Source: Carallia brachiata
Lineage: Eukaryota; Streptophyta; Magnoliopsida; Malpighiales; Rhizophoraceae
Direction of reading: 5' to 3'
Assembly: GCA_021464245.1 (NCBI GenBank)
Contig: JADCRB010000028.1
Coordinates: 6,761,612-6,825,611 of the forward strand
DNA: 64,000 nucleotides
In this document: piece by piece, positions 1-12,300 of the stretch
Position numbering within the stretch: the stretch's first letter is position 1
How the letters are laid out: each line of letters begins with the position of its first letter
Made by a program: the position numbers and the translations under genes
The notes under the pieces: model-generated
Databases searched by the model: none
Told to the model about the DNA's origin: nothing
What the model saw: the letters and a program-made list of their open reading frames with translations, nothing else

Positions 1-1470
1 AAAGAGGTAATAAAAAATCTTGCCCATTTTGGATTTGGAGATACTTCAATCGCAGACTGCCAAATAAAAAAGGTAGTTACTGGTTTGCAATTTAGAAAAA
101 TTTACCTAATACATTCCCACCGATGAATCATATAGCACTCCCCTAAAAAAGGAAAGCCAAGAAGCATCATGTATTTCTCTCCCTGACATAAATATTCTGC
201 AATAAAGAACAGCTTTAGGCAGAAAAACAAAAAATATATATATTTATAACTGCTACAAAAGCACCACAAACAACAACTAAATGTAACTGCAAGAATCTTT
301 AAAATAAATTGGTAGGAATATAATACCGACTATCAAGCCACAATGATGGTCAAATCAGGTCACACAGCAGTCAAATATGCTACAGTGCTCGGACTTCATT
401 TGGTCTAGAACAGGAAAATGCTACATTTTAATAGAAGAAAATGAAAAGCTTGTAGAGGATCTTCAGTAATGAAATAAAGAACTCACTTTGAAATTTTATA
501 AGTAAGCCATTCTTTCTCTTTATATATAATATTGGCATTGGGATAGGCAGAGAGATATAGCAAAACATTCTCAACCTTCACAGTTCCTAGATCAGAAAAG
601 CTAGTCAATAGAAACAGTATAACACTTGATCATATCAAGTTTAAAATGCAATGCACAGAAAATAAACAAATTTGCAGATGAAGAGAAATGTCTGTTACTA
701 GGCACATGCCCATGAACTCCACTTAGATAACACCCACTGGGAATATAGCTAAACGAAAGTTTTGCAATGGAGCAAGTTGCTCCAAATATTGCCAATCTGC
801 AATTGAACAGAAAAGAGTATGGTGTAAGATAGCTCTACTACCATAAAAGGACCTTACGAACTATTTTATAAATTGGACTAGTGGGATAAAACGTAGTACC
901 AGAAGCTATGAAGGAAAGACGCAAAATTCTCTCTCTTTTTGCCTTTGACAAAGAGCCAATTACTCAAAAATCAACTTTGCATAATTCCTCTTACCCCCTT
1001 ATTCAAACCATAAATTTAGAGCTTTCACGCTGGATTAATTTAAAGATCTTAAGTGAATGCAACTTTGTTATCATACATAATCACAAGAAACATCTCCACT
1101 CTCCAATTAATAACAGACCGAACACGGACTCAAATCACTGGACAGGTATTCAAATCTCTCCAATACGCCAAGAAAATTGATAATATAATTTTTAATTCCA
1201 ATACCAAAACATGCATCCCAACAGCGCACAAACACTACTTTCACAAACATACAAAAAGCACAAACACCCAATTTATCTTTACAATTAAACAAAACCCACC
1301 AACATAGAAATACTTGTAATACAGGATATGGCGGATTACAGCAGAAATGCTGAATGGAGAATATGACATTGGCACCAGTCACCAAACACAGCCTCATCAC
1401 GCCCCCTTCAATCAGGCCAAGAGAACCAAATGAATGCCAAAAAAAACAAGAAAGACAACTCATTAATAGA
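1..1470 (-). other. Possible 5' part of an unidentified leftward gene
   Basis: No protein family is recognised. On the minus strand there are two good splice-acceptor contexts: one before an exon-like stretch at 1-56 that is open in one frame and runs off the window edge, and one before 601-795, which is open for about 64 codons. An ATG near 1463 starts a 118-codon open frame that could be a first exon or a 5' leader. Together this looks like the beginning of an intron-containing gene transcribed leftwards, but no domain supports it, and chance open frames in AT-rich DNA would look much the same. Low confidence. Confidence 0.2.
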
Positions 1471-2384
1471 AACCCAAACGCATCTGTTTTCAGATGGAGA
1501 GAGTATAGGAAGCAATCATAGGCTTCAAAGGCGAGGAAACAATGGGGGGTTCAATGGGGGTGTCGCGGAAGATGGGCCGTTGATCGCATAAAATTTAGAC
1601 CGTCACTAGTAAGGTGGCCGGGCCCTGGCACATCAGAAACAACCCACCGTGCGGCCACTCTGGAGAGAGAGAGAGAGAGGAGTTTTTTTTTTTTGGTTTC
1701 AAGTACCACTTTTTGGCCTATGCTTGTTTTTTTTTTTTTTTGCCAAGTAGTCAAGTAGATTATTCAGTTACTTCAACGAAATTGAAATCCCAAAATTTGT
1801 TTGAATTTTATTTATTTTTATTGTCTCTCTTCATAAAGGCATATGGTTTAGTCAAAGTTTGTCAATTTCATTCCACTGGAATGATTTTTTTGAACTACGT
1901 GACATATAAATTGGTGCGAGTAATGTTTTGGTCTTGCTTATATTGCAAATTGAAAGAGGGTTTTAATAATGTCTTGAGGATAGACCTAATCTGTTTCTTC
2001 TTACTGTTGGTTGAAGGTTACAAAGATTTCACATTCTCGGAATATGCCAGGGAGGGGAGAGCATTGGCCCTTTATGAGGTTGGGACGGAGAAGAAGCAAT
2101 TGCTGAGATAGAGGTTGTTTCGGTACAGTGGAAGGAATTTCAAGGTTTTTGGAAGATTTTACATTCCCAGGCTATATCAGACTACGTTGCATTAGCTCTA
2201 ATGCTCGCCGATTGCAGCTTTTCACGTTGTCTTTTGTAATTAGAATATGAGATCTACCATGTAATATAGATGCAATTGACTTCTACTGTTTGTTCAAAAA
2301 TTATTCCTCCTTAGTTTATGGTGTGGTTTATAAGAACTATAAGGAATTTGGCTACCCTGATGAACCTCGCTAGCAATGATAAAA

Positions 2385-2935
2385 AGTTGGGTTAAATGTA
2401 GATTAGCTTTTTGTGGTTTAGTTGTTTTATATGATACTCTCCTATAATTTTAATTTATGCATTAAATCTCCCTGTGAATTCTAATTTTAGCAATTAACTC
2501 CTAATAGGAATTTTTTAAATTTATTAATAGAAATTGAATTATATTATTTTATAAACATTATTTTTTTTCTATTAAAAAATTTGTTATATATTTTTCAAGT
2601 TGAATTTTAATATATATTTAACTACATTATACTATTTTTTTTACAATTATTTTTATTTTTATTATATTGCACATATTGATATAGAAGTGTTTAAAATAGT
2701 ATTTACGACAGTATTCATGATTAACATTTATGTGAAATATAATAAAATAATGTATTTATTGTTAATTTCTATTAGTAAATTGAAGAAATTGCTGTTAAGC
2801 AGGTTGATTGTTAAAATTAGAAACTATAAAGGGATCTAATGTTTAAATTAAAATCATAAGGGTAATATGTAAAATAATTAAATTATAAGAAGTTAAAATG
2901 CATTTAATTTTAAAAAGTTAGAAGATATGATTTTA
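2385..2935. mobile_element. Decayed foldback (inverted-repeat) element
   Basis: About 120 bp near 2395-2515 is matched, inverted and at roughly 70% identity by eye, by 2790-2930; the core between is very AT-rich. This is the structure of a non-autonomous long-TIR element. No clear target-site duplication was found, so the ends are approximate and the superfamily is open. Confidence 0.4.
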
Positions 2936-3159
2936 TATGTACGCGTTCATGCTCATGACATTTGATTTCTTGTAGGGAAGTGTAGTGCTATATCTGCCAT
3001 TTTATTCTCATTTTCATAAAAAATGAATAATAAATATCGATTGGACGATTGCATATGAGAGTTATAACCCGCAAAACGTGCTTCGTAAATAGGTTTACGT
3101 GCCGAGACAAGAAAAAAGAGGAAAAACGTGTATTGGTGGTTCTTTGTGCACAAATTAAC

Positions 3160-3335
3160 CACAAATGATTAATCATGAATTTTTTAAGATTTTTTAAATT
3201 TATCAAGAACTTTTTTCTTTTTGTTCTCAAATATATCATGAACTTTAATTTTAGATTTAAATCTATCAAGCTGTTAAAAGATTTCATTAATTAGCTTAAA
3301 TGGTAGTCTGATGTGGCATAAGATGCCGCATAAGA
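3160..3335. mobile_element. Fragment related to the 41.4-kb MULE-like TIR
   Basis: The order of phrases (TTTATCA.GAA, ATATATCA.GAACTTT, AAATCTATCA, then a TGATGTGGCA-like end) parallels the left terminal repeat of the foldback element at 41415-42624. Only one arm is seen here, so this looks like a one-ended remnant of the same or a related family. Confidence 0.35.
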
Positions 3336-3884
3336 ATGCCATGTGTCCATTGAAATTGCTGACCTGTAATTGGAAAAGCAAAAAGTTTGGCCCTAATTCA
3401 ATCTTTCAAAATATTTACCGTGATTTGGCTGAGCAAGCAAACCCAAAACTAACCACAAATCCGACTTCAGCTGCAAATCCTCGCTCTGCTCTATCCACAG
3501 CCCCATTCATGACTCTTGCTTTGCTTTTGTCAAGACGTCGACGACAACGTCGACCACGACCACTACCATTGAATTGCACAGTATCCTCAACAGACCAGAA
3601 ATCACAAGAAGAAAAATTCGCTGAAAGACTTACAATTGGAATTTGAATACATGAGAAACAGCCATAGCCCAGTCTGCAGCTGCATATCTACACTCCAGTT
3701 CTCATCTGTTCATACAATTGCCAAAGAGGCAAAGATAGATCGAGCAATTGAAAAACTTGGATTAATTAATCCAAAAGCCGTTTTACAGAAAAGGATGGCA
3801 TAATTCCTCAAGTTCAAAAGTAAGAAGGATATGAGACAACGGTAGATTGGATTCCCTAAAACTCTTCCAAAAAAGATAAAGACT

Positions 3885-4106
3885 TTAAAACTACTGAGAA
3901 GCAGAACCGATATCTCCTTTGCCCTTCCCCATCTTCTTAGGAAGGAGAGTTTGGTGAATGTTGGGCAATACAACTCCATTGGCAATGGTGACAGAACCAA
4001 GAAGCTTGCTTAACTCCTCATCATTACTCACAGCAAGCTGGATATGCCTCCCCATGAAACGATTCTTCTTGTTGTCACTTGCTGCATTTCCAGCAAGCTC
4101 CAAGAC
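3885..4106 (-). pseudogene. Histone H2A.X-derived second exon, C-terminus cut
   Basis: The minus strand encodes the second half of an H2A histone fold: VLELAGNAA, then [28 protein letters not shown] and [11 protein letters not shown], ending GDIGSASQ. Known plant H2A.X proteins end in SASQEF; the serine of this motif is phosphorylated at DNA breaks. Here the Glu codon is TAG (3891-3893), followed by TTT and the ancestral-looking TAA at 3885-3887, so E and F are lost. The exon begins after a splice-acceptor-like CTAG at the conserved intron site of plant H2A genes (just before VLELAG). No intact first exon is visible; a weak match to the end of exon 1 (G..VY....VL) lies near 4640-4680. Several conserved residues differ (for example the usual IVP before RHIQLAV is FMG). 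A retired gene copy is most likely. Confidence 0.75.
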
Positions 4107-5542
4107 CTAGGAATCAAACGCCACGCCAATCGGCAAAATCCAGAGAACACTCTAATTCAAAACAAAAGTTAATTGAACGGGTATTAAATGAAAGGGAATT
4201 ACAATTCAACCCATCAATTTTGGAGATTGCATTTAAGTGCTTACAAACGAGAAAACCCTCTAATCAAAAGACCATTATATGTTTAACCTTAAAAAAAGGA
4301 CCATTTATCTGACCCAATTCTTGGTGACACAAATGTCTGCTGAAGTATGGAAACAAAAGCAAAAACAATCAGATGATGGCAAAAGCAAAAGAATTGTCTA
4401 AGCTTAATTGAACAATTCATTAATGCATGTCAGGTAAATTTAAAATTAGATAAACAATGAAACTAAACCAAATATAATTAGATGACAATATGTAGTATTC
4501 TCACAAAATTTAACTTGAAGAGAAATTTTTTCATCCAGACCCCCCAAAAGAAAAAGAGAAAATTTTCATATGGAGTATTCTCACAAAATTACCTCTTCCA
4601 AGGATGAGACGGAGAAATTTTGACTCCTGAAACAATACACTTGTGAGATGGTACACAATCCCTGCCGCTGCAATACTCAATTATGTTCATTCCTGTAAGT
4701 TGCACAAAATTTTAGCTGTCAAGGAAGTCCAAAACATAAACATTCGAACATAAATTACAAAATGATAGCGTGCAAATTAGACACAAATTAGAAATCTAAA
4801 CATGACAAAAGTTCAAAAATTAGCATATAATAAACCTCACATAAGTTTAAAATATTAGTTTTTATAAAATGGCCACATTTTCTTATTATAACCTAACAAT
4901 TTTAGTAAAACAAAATATTAAAACAGTCAACAAATGTAGATTGCTTTTTCATACTTAAAAATATCAAAGAAAAGAATTGTTTTTGTATGATTGCCAGCAA
5001 TTATTTTACTCATTACCTTTTGTAAATATAAATAGAAAATGCAAATTCTATAAAATTTCAAAAAACTTTTCGTAATGTAGTGATTTTATGTTTCCTATCT
5101 AGTAACGTGCCTATTGATTGCAAAATGAAAAATATATTGAAAAAATGATTTTTTTTTACACCACTACCCAATCGCACAATCTGCGACATACGAAAACACA
5201 CAGTTAATCCAATAGTTCATTTTTTTTTTTTTTCAAATTCAATATTTCACGATTTAACAGTTCAGATCTCTGTGTGCCAACTTTATATTTACCATTATAT
5301 ATGGTTACTTTAACTTTTCTCTTTTTTAACTAAGGGCATTTCAGTATTAATAAAAGTTGTGTGTATTTTAGCCCGATGAATTTTTTTTTTTTTTTTATTC
5401 AAGATGAAAATTTTTCACATATGTTGACTTTTACATGTAACATACAATATGGATATTATGGATTATAGATAATAATTTCTCTTATTTTGGCCTAAAATTT
5501 CTTGATTACCAGATGCAAAGGATTTCTCTATTTACATACCTT
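4107..5542. other. Intergenic DNA, AT-rich, nothing identified
   Basis: Apart from the possible H2A exon-1 remnant near 4640-4680, I see only AT-rich sequence with T-runs near 5146, 5219 and 5380. It lies just downstream of the resistance locus, which is transcribed leftwards. Confidence 0.4.
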
Positions 5543-6363
5543 TCAAAAAAACTGTTGTATGGTGGCATTAAGATTTCTGTGCCAGCGGCATTTGTGATCT
5601 TCTTCCTTTTGTTTCACTCTCTCAAGCTTCGGCGTGCTCAAGGCTCCTTTTGAGAAAAACTCCATCTTTGGGCATTGGCTCATAATAACTTCTGTCAAAC
5701 ACGGAAATTTGAAGCTGTGATTCGATGAGCAGAAGCTAGTGAGGCTTGGTAAACAATTGAGTTCCAAAGTTACTAATCTTCTGAACATGATCCCCTCTTC
5801 AGTTTCACATCCCTCACTAGCTACTATTTCTATCAACAATTGCATTCTATTATCCTCATTGTTTCCAGATGCACCAGAGATTTGGCAGTTGAGGAAGCCA
5901 CTATGTTTATTAATCCATGGCAATTTTTCATTTCCAGAGTTGTTAGGCCTTGGAAAGAAGCAGAGGATGGTGCTAAATTTCTCAAATTGTCACAAGACCA
6001 CACTTCTAGAGTTTCAAGGCTTGGAAGAATATGGTCCGGCTGAAGCTCATGATTCCATATATGTTCTAGAACAGGTAGATTATCCAATGTTAAATGCTGT
6101 ATTTGAGCCAGCACCCTTTTATGTTCCTCCTTGTCAAAAAGTTCTTTATATGCAAATAGCCCTTTGAATTGGCTACATGCAACAAGAAGTTTCTCCACAT
6201 TATCGAATTTGTGTAGGAATTCAAATGGAAAAACTGTAGATTCATCAAAAGCATTGCAGCTTAAGAGCTTTGACTTTCTCAAAGACGTTTGCTGGAAATT
6301 GGCATTTCCAATCATCGTGACATCTTCATTGTTCAGTGATAGTTCCTCCAAACTAGGGGCGAC
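5543..6363 (-). CDS. LRR exon type C, copy 3 (terminal exon)
   Basis: The exon starts VAPSLEELSLNNEDV after TGCAG and ends RNLNATIQQFF followed by TGA at 5543-5545, the expected C-terminus for the family. The frame shifts between about 5835 and 5920. A GTATGT just after the stop is a leftover of the internal-exon donor seen in the other C copies, which fits derivation of the terminal exon from the same cassette. Confidence 0.8.
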
Positions 6364-9300
6364 CTGCATACCAAATAATCAAAGGCAACTTACCGTTGAT
6401 GTTCCCCAATCAGCTTTAGAAATATATTTTAATAACATTTTTCTACCACGCTTCCAACTAAAAAAGAGGAAAATGAGAAACAAGGCAAAATTTATGATGC
6501 AACAGAAGTGACTTGTCAAATGAATAGATATTGGAATTTAAAAAAAAAAAGCACGAGAGCGAATTGCAAGCAGAGAACCAAAGGCAGGCAACTGAGGTTT
6601 GGCTGCTTACTAAAAGTTGATGGAAAATTATTCAAATAGGATTAAAATAATTGTACCTTGAGAAAAAATTTGACTTAATTTGATATGAACAAGAAAAAAA
6701 GCACTAGATCTTAGAAACTTGGTCATAGTGCAATGACACATTTTCACATATAACAGTGCAACACGACAATTTCATCACCAGGAAAGTCTAGATTAATTAC
6801 CTGTTTAGATATTCCTCCAAAAAAAAAAAAAAAAGTTCAGTTATCACCTAATAAGATTGTTTGTACTTTGTTGGATGTGACAGATATATGTTTTGTTTAC
6901 AAGTGAATCATAATATTTGTGTCAGTATCAAACATATTGGCTTTTGTTACATTATGAATCTAAAGTGCCTAATTAGTCACCACTGCCTTTTTAAATGATT
7001 TGATAATATGCCTCTGATTAAATACACCTTCAGTAGCCGTGACAACAGAGGCAACTTTAAATATAAGAAGTTGATTATCATTCAGTCCAGGACAAGGATA
7101 GAAATGGAAAGAGTAGAGAACCATACCTCTCGAAATGAAACAAGTGGCTGCGGAACTTGGATATCAAGTTGCTTTTCCACACACGGTTCCTCCAAACTCT
7201 GAGATTCAAAAGAAAATATCTTCATTTTGTCACAGTGATAAACATCTAATGTTTTCAATGCTGGCCATTCTGCAGTATGTACTCCCGGGTAGAATTTGTC
7301 TAGTTTTGACAATTTCCATAGCGTCAAAGAGTTTAGTTTGGGGAACATAAACCTATTAATTGGAGCTTCTTTTCCTCCTCCTTCTGCCATTGCAACAATT
7401 TCCTCCACACCACAAGACTTGATATTGAGGAGCTCAAGTTGCAGAAGACATTCGGCTACAGGCTGGAAAGATACTTTTAAGAAGTGGACAGTCCCAAACA
7501 TCCACCGAATGAAGGCTTTGAAAGGAAATATTTCTTTGAGGATTTTCCTTCCATATATGCTTTAGATTTGGTAGATTTCCTAAACACAGAGTTCTCAAAT
7601 GAAAGACTGTTTCCGCATGTGTCTCCTTTATATCCATCACAACTTGAAGATCGAACACCTCTGCTAGTGAGTCACAGTCTTGAACATTCAATTGCTCTAG
7701 ATCCTGGAATCTTGTCAGCATAATGGGCGGGAAAATTTTGGATAGTTCTCTAAAATGCTTTAAGGTCAAGTTTTTTAGTTTGCAGAAAGACTCTTTGTGG
7801 AGTTCATTGTGCCATATCATCTTCAGCCTATCCAGGTTGAGGACTTGTAGCGTCTCCAACATAGGAAATGCAACCTGCACATGCTTTATTCTAACGTCAA
7901 TGACCTTCCCAATGCCAAAGCAAACAGTAACATGGGTGTAAGAGAGGGCCGGAGGGGATAGGCATTCTGATTGCTTATATGACAAACGAAGCAAGGGTAT
8001 TAAACCTAATTTATTTTATTTTCATAAGCAGATCTTAGAAGAACCCTTATTCTTTCAAGGAAAAATGAGCTTCTTTTCATACAGCCAATTTGAATGATGT
8101 GATTTTCAGGAAGGCCCATTGAATAAATGGAAGTTTATTCAAAAAAAAAAACCTACCTTTTCATCAAAGAGGACTAAGATGGCTGCTCTACTCGCGGTGA
8201 AATGATTGGAGATAAATGTCTTTAACTCTGGACAATTTTCTATCCACAACTCTTTCAAGCACGAGAATTCTACGAAGTCACCAATGCAGAATCTGAGGAG
8301 CTTTGGAAGACCCTTGAGCCGCATGAATTCTAGTCGAGGGAACATCTTCCTAAGCATTTCTCCCTCTGCAACTACTACCTCTTCCATTAACTTGCAATCA
8401 CAGATCTCAAGTTTTTGGAGTTGTGAAAGACTTTTGGCAGCAGATGGTGATAACAAATAATTTAGATTCCCACAACCCTCCACCGCCAAGTTTGTTAGTC
8501 GGCTGAAGAAGGAAGAGTGATGTACAAGTTGGCCGCACCACAAATTCTCCACTCCGATTGAGGACAACTTCAGCTCCTCCAAATTAGGGAACACAACCTG
8601 CTAAGATTAAAGGATGCGATCAGAGGAAAATATAGTGGGGATAATTTAGTTCTGACATTGAATTTGAGAATGTATTTTAGACCCCGTTTTATTATATACA
8701 TTTTTTTTTTATTCTCGTAATACTAAAATTTATCACTAAATGATTACTAAATTACTATTATATCTTAAATGTCAACCGCGCACTGTAGCTGATACCATTT
8801 AATTTTTGCACGAATCGACGTCAGGCTTGTCAAACTGGCTAGAATGATGACAAAAACGAAATAATCGATCCAAAAGGCTAACCTTTGCACGTCTAGCTCC
8901 ATTAGCGTAGTTCTTTTGTTAAAGGAATTTTGAAATTAGGCTTCATTGTTACTCATTTGTGTAAATGAACAAACCCAAGCGATTACTCCTTAAGCTGAGC
9001 TACTAAACCTTTAGAGGTTGTATCAATTTGTTTCCTAATCCTAGTTATAATATATTCAGTTTTAATTTTCTATCCTAATAATACTAAAAATTGTTGCTAT
9101 TGGAGCTATATATATCAGATAATAATTACTAAACTACTATTCTATCAAAAATATCAACCATGCATTGTGGGCCGTATCATTTGATTTATGCACGAAACAA
9201 CATAAGGCTTCTCTTATTAGCAAAAATGACAACATAAACGGAAAAAATGCATAGCAGAAAACTGACCTTTGCCTGTGCAACTCCATTAGCAAAGAACGGT

Positions 9301-12300
9301 GGACGTTCATTCAAAAATGTGAATGTGAAGGTACTTGAACATTCAATGATAGCAATTCTTTTCAAGCATGGACATTCCACAGTACCACCTCTAGAGTAGA
9401 AGCTTGTTAAGCTGGGCAAACACTCTAGAGAAACGAAATTCAACAGTGGAAGCACGACGTTATCAACTATTGATCCAGATGCTTCTCCTTCTTTTGTTAT
9501 GATTTCCTCAATTAGAGGGCAGCTTTTTACTTCTACCTCCTGGAGCCGCACAAGGCCCAAGCACATGGTTGAAGTAAATAGGTATCTCAAAGTGCTACAG
9601 TTGTGTATTTTTAACACTTTAAGGTTTCTAAGGTGAAACACCCTGTTAGGCCCCTCCTTCCATAATTGCTTCAACTTTGGCAGGTCAATCAATTGTAATT
9701 TGTTTAGCTTGGGTGTCCCGATTTGCCGATCGGCAGCATTGGGCAGAGTGAGATCAAATACTTCTTCCACTAAATCGCAATTTATCACCTCAAGCTCTGC
9801 CAAATTTTCCAAGGACCCGAGTAAATTGGATGGGACAGCGTTGGAGTAATGTGCACATTCGTCCACCACTAGAGACCTCAATTTGGAGAGGACATTTGCT
9901 GGAAAATTTTCCTTATGCCATGTTTCTTTCAACTCGGGAAACTTTGAGAGCTCTAGATGCTCTATGCCATATAGTCCAACCTAGAGAAGAGAAATGTTGT
10001 GGCACCTTAGTGAAATTAAAAATGATCAAAGAAAAAAAAAACATGACAATAAATACTATCTGGTAGCCAAAACTAGGATTTAGTAATCGCGCTAACCAAT
10101 TCTGCACACAACTGTTGTATGGTGGTGTTGAGGTTGCCCTCCCAACGCCCTTTGTCATCGTCATCATTTTCTTCATCATCTTCTGCCAGTTTTACTAACT
10201 TGAGTCTTGGTGTGATTGGGGCTAATCTTGAGAAAGTCTTCATCTTTGGGCATTCTGTTACAATTACTTCCTCCAAAGATGGAAATTTGAAGGTGTGATA
10301 TGCAGAGGAGAAGCAAGTGAGGCTGACCAAACAATGGAGTTTCAAAGTTTTCAAATTGGCCCAGGTAATCATCTGGTCTTCTCCATCATGGTCTTCTTCT
10401 CTTGCCACTATTTCCTCCACCATATTGCATTCTCTTATGCTCAATGTTGTGAGATGCCTCACACATTGCGCCGTTGAAGAAGTCAACAGATTCAATAAAC
10501 CTTGACATTTTTGTACATCCAGATGGGACAGATTTCAAAGGATGCAACGGAAGGCGCCAAACTAATCAGACTGTCACACTTATATAATTCTAGAATCTCC
10601 AGGTCTTTGAACATCTCTTCCAGTTGACAATCCTGTTTCCAAATGCTCTTGAGATCATGAAGAATATTTAGCGTCATGTGTCGAATCTTGGGCACCGCAC
10701 TCCCTTGATTTTCCCCACACGGGAACAGCTCTTTGAGCTCATTATTCACCACTTCGAGTTTTTCCAAACTTCGGAATTTTGAGAGGAGAGCAAGGAGAAA
10801 TGATGCTGCCTTCTCATCAAAGCTTTCCAAATGAAGAAAGCTCACCTTATCAAATAAATGTGTAGGAAGTTGGGCATCCAGCATCATTTGTGCGTCGTTA
10901 TGGTCAATGTCAATTCTTCCAAGTTTGGAATGACCTGCACACGCCAATCAAGCAGACAGATTTGAGAGGAGAGGTGTAAGATTGTTTTTGAGATTCCTCC
11001 AAACTATTCCGCTTAACTTGTCCGCTTGGTTAATATTGAATTGTTTGCAATGAACGACTATTTGTTAATACAATATCAACAACTAATAGTAAATTTTTGT
11101 ATGAAGTTAGCGTGATTATGATGCAGGAAGAGCTTATGAAACAATTAACAAATACGAAAATACAGCAGAAATCTGCCTAGAAAATAGCAAACGATAGGAA
11201 TTCACCTATAAACACGCGAAAATTAGTACTAAGAATATTTTTTTTTTTTTGTTCATCAGGAGAACCGTTATGGCCTGCGCTACATAATGGGGCAACTCTT
11301 TCAAAAATTAGAATGAAGACCTACGAGATAAAAATCTTAAATCTTAATCATTGAGAAATTCTCCTAAGTGACTTACAATTGCCGCAAATCTTCAATACGA
11401 ACTCATTTTCATTTTCGCTTGTCATTTATATCAAATTGGAATTTTTTTTTTTTTACAAAATCCTTTGACAATATTATACAATTTTCCAAAAAAAAAATCA
11501 GATCGTGGTTACAATGAATTTCTAATCAACGATTGGCAATTCAAAATAATTTCTTAATCTATCAACGCGAGTTGGGCTGGGTAATCTCCTTTTTCCTTAA
11601 AACCTCAAAAAGTTTGGTTAACTGTCAAAATCAAACCTAACCAAACTGAGGTAAATCTAGGCTTTTCAATTCAATTAATTTGTTTTTCTTTTGGAAAAAT
11701 CACACTTAACTAAATGGAAATATTATTTTACATGTATATGCTTATTTTTTATTCTAAAAATACTAGAGGTTTTACTGATAGATACCTGTATAATAAGTTT
11801 ATATCACTATTATTATGTCTATATATAATGACTTATTTATTTTATACAATGGTGATTACAGGTTTTTTCGTGATAAATATAGCAATTTATATATATGTCA
11901 CATTAAAATTAGAACTTTAATTTTTTTTGGAAAATTAATTTTCAACCGGTTAACAGGCGATAAAATTAGTATGCTGACAACAGGTTTATAAAATCGAACG
12001 AATCAAAATTTTTTGTTAATCAAAAATTTCGAAAAACTTTGATTTTGAAAATGGTTGAAGCAAAATGAGGGTCGGTTTGGTTCTTTAGCCTCAGCAGCCA
12101 ACACATGAACTTCCCCAAATTGACATAGCTATTATCTATTGGTATCGAGGGATTTTTAGAGGATTTCTTTGATTAAAACAGTTCCACTGTATGGAAAATG
12201 CATTGATGATGGACACACAAAAATTAGAGTAAATGCAACAGTTGACTGAAAAAAAAAAATAGTTGAGTAAATGTCTGTACCTTCTCAACTGAGAAAAAAG

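Larger units (their letters stand above)
1471..3884. other. Intergenic DNA without a recognisable gene
   Basis: It contains a GA microsatellite at about 1663-1679, T-runs near 1683 and 1727, and two decayed inverted-repeat elements listed separately. The open frames at 1614-2111 (plus) and 3311-3646 (plus) have no recognisable motif. The sequence at 2000-2270 has somewhat higher GC and ends in a 3'-UTR-like stretch, but I cannot assign a product. Confidence 0.4.

Noticed and set aside
3311..3646. Arg-rich protein gene on the plus strand
   Set aside because: No domain, no splice or promoter context; the Arg run comes from a CGWCGA-rich stretch that is open on both strands.
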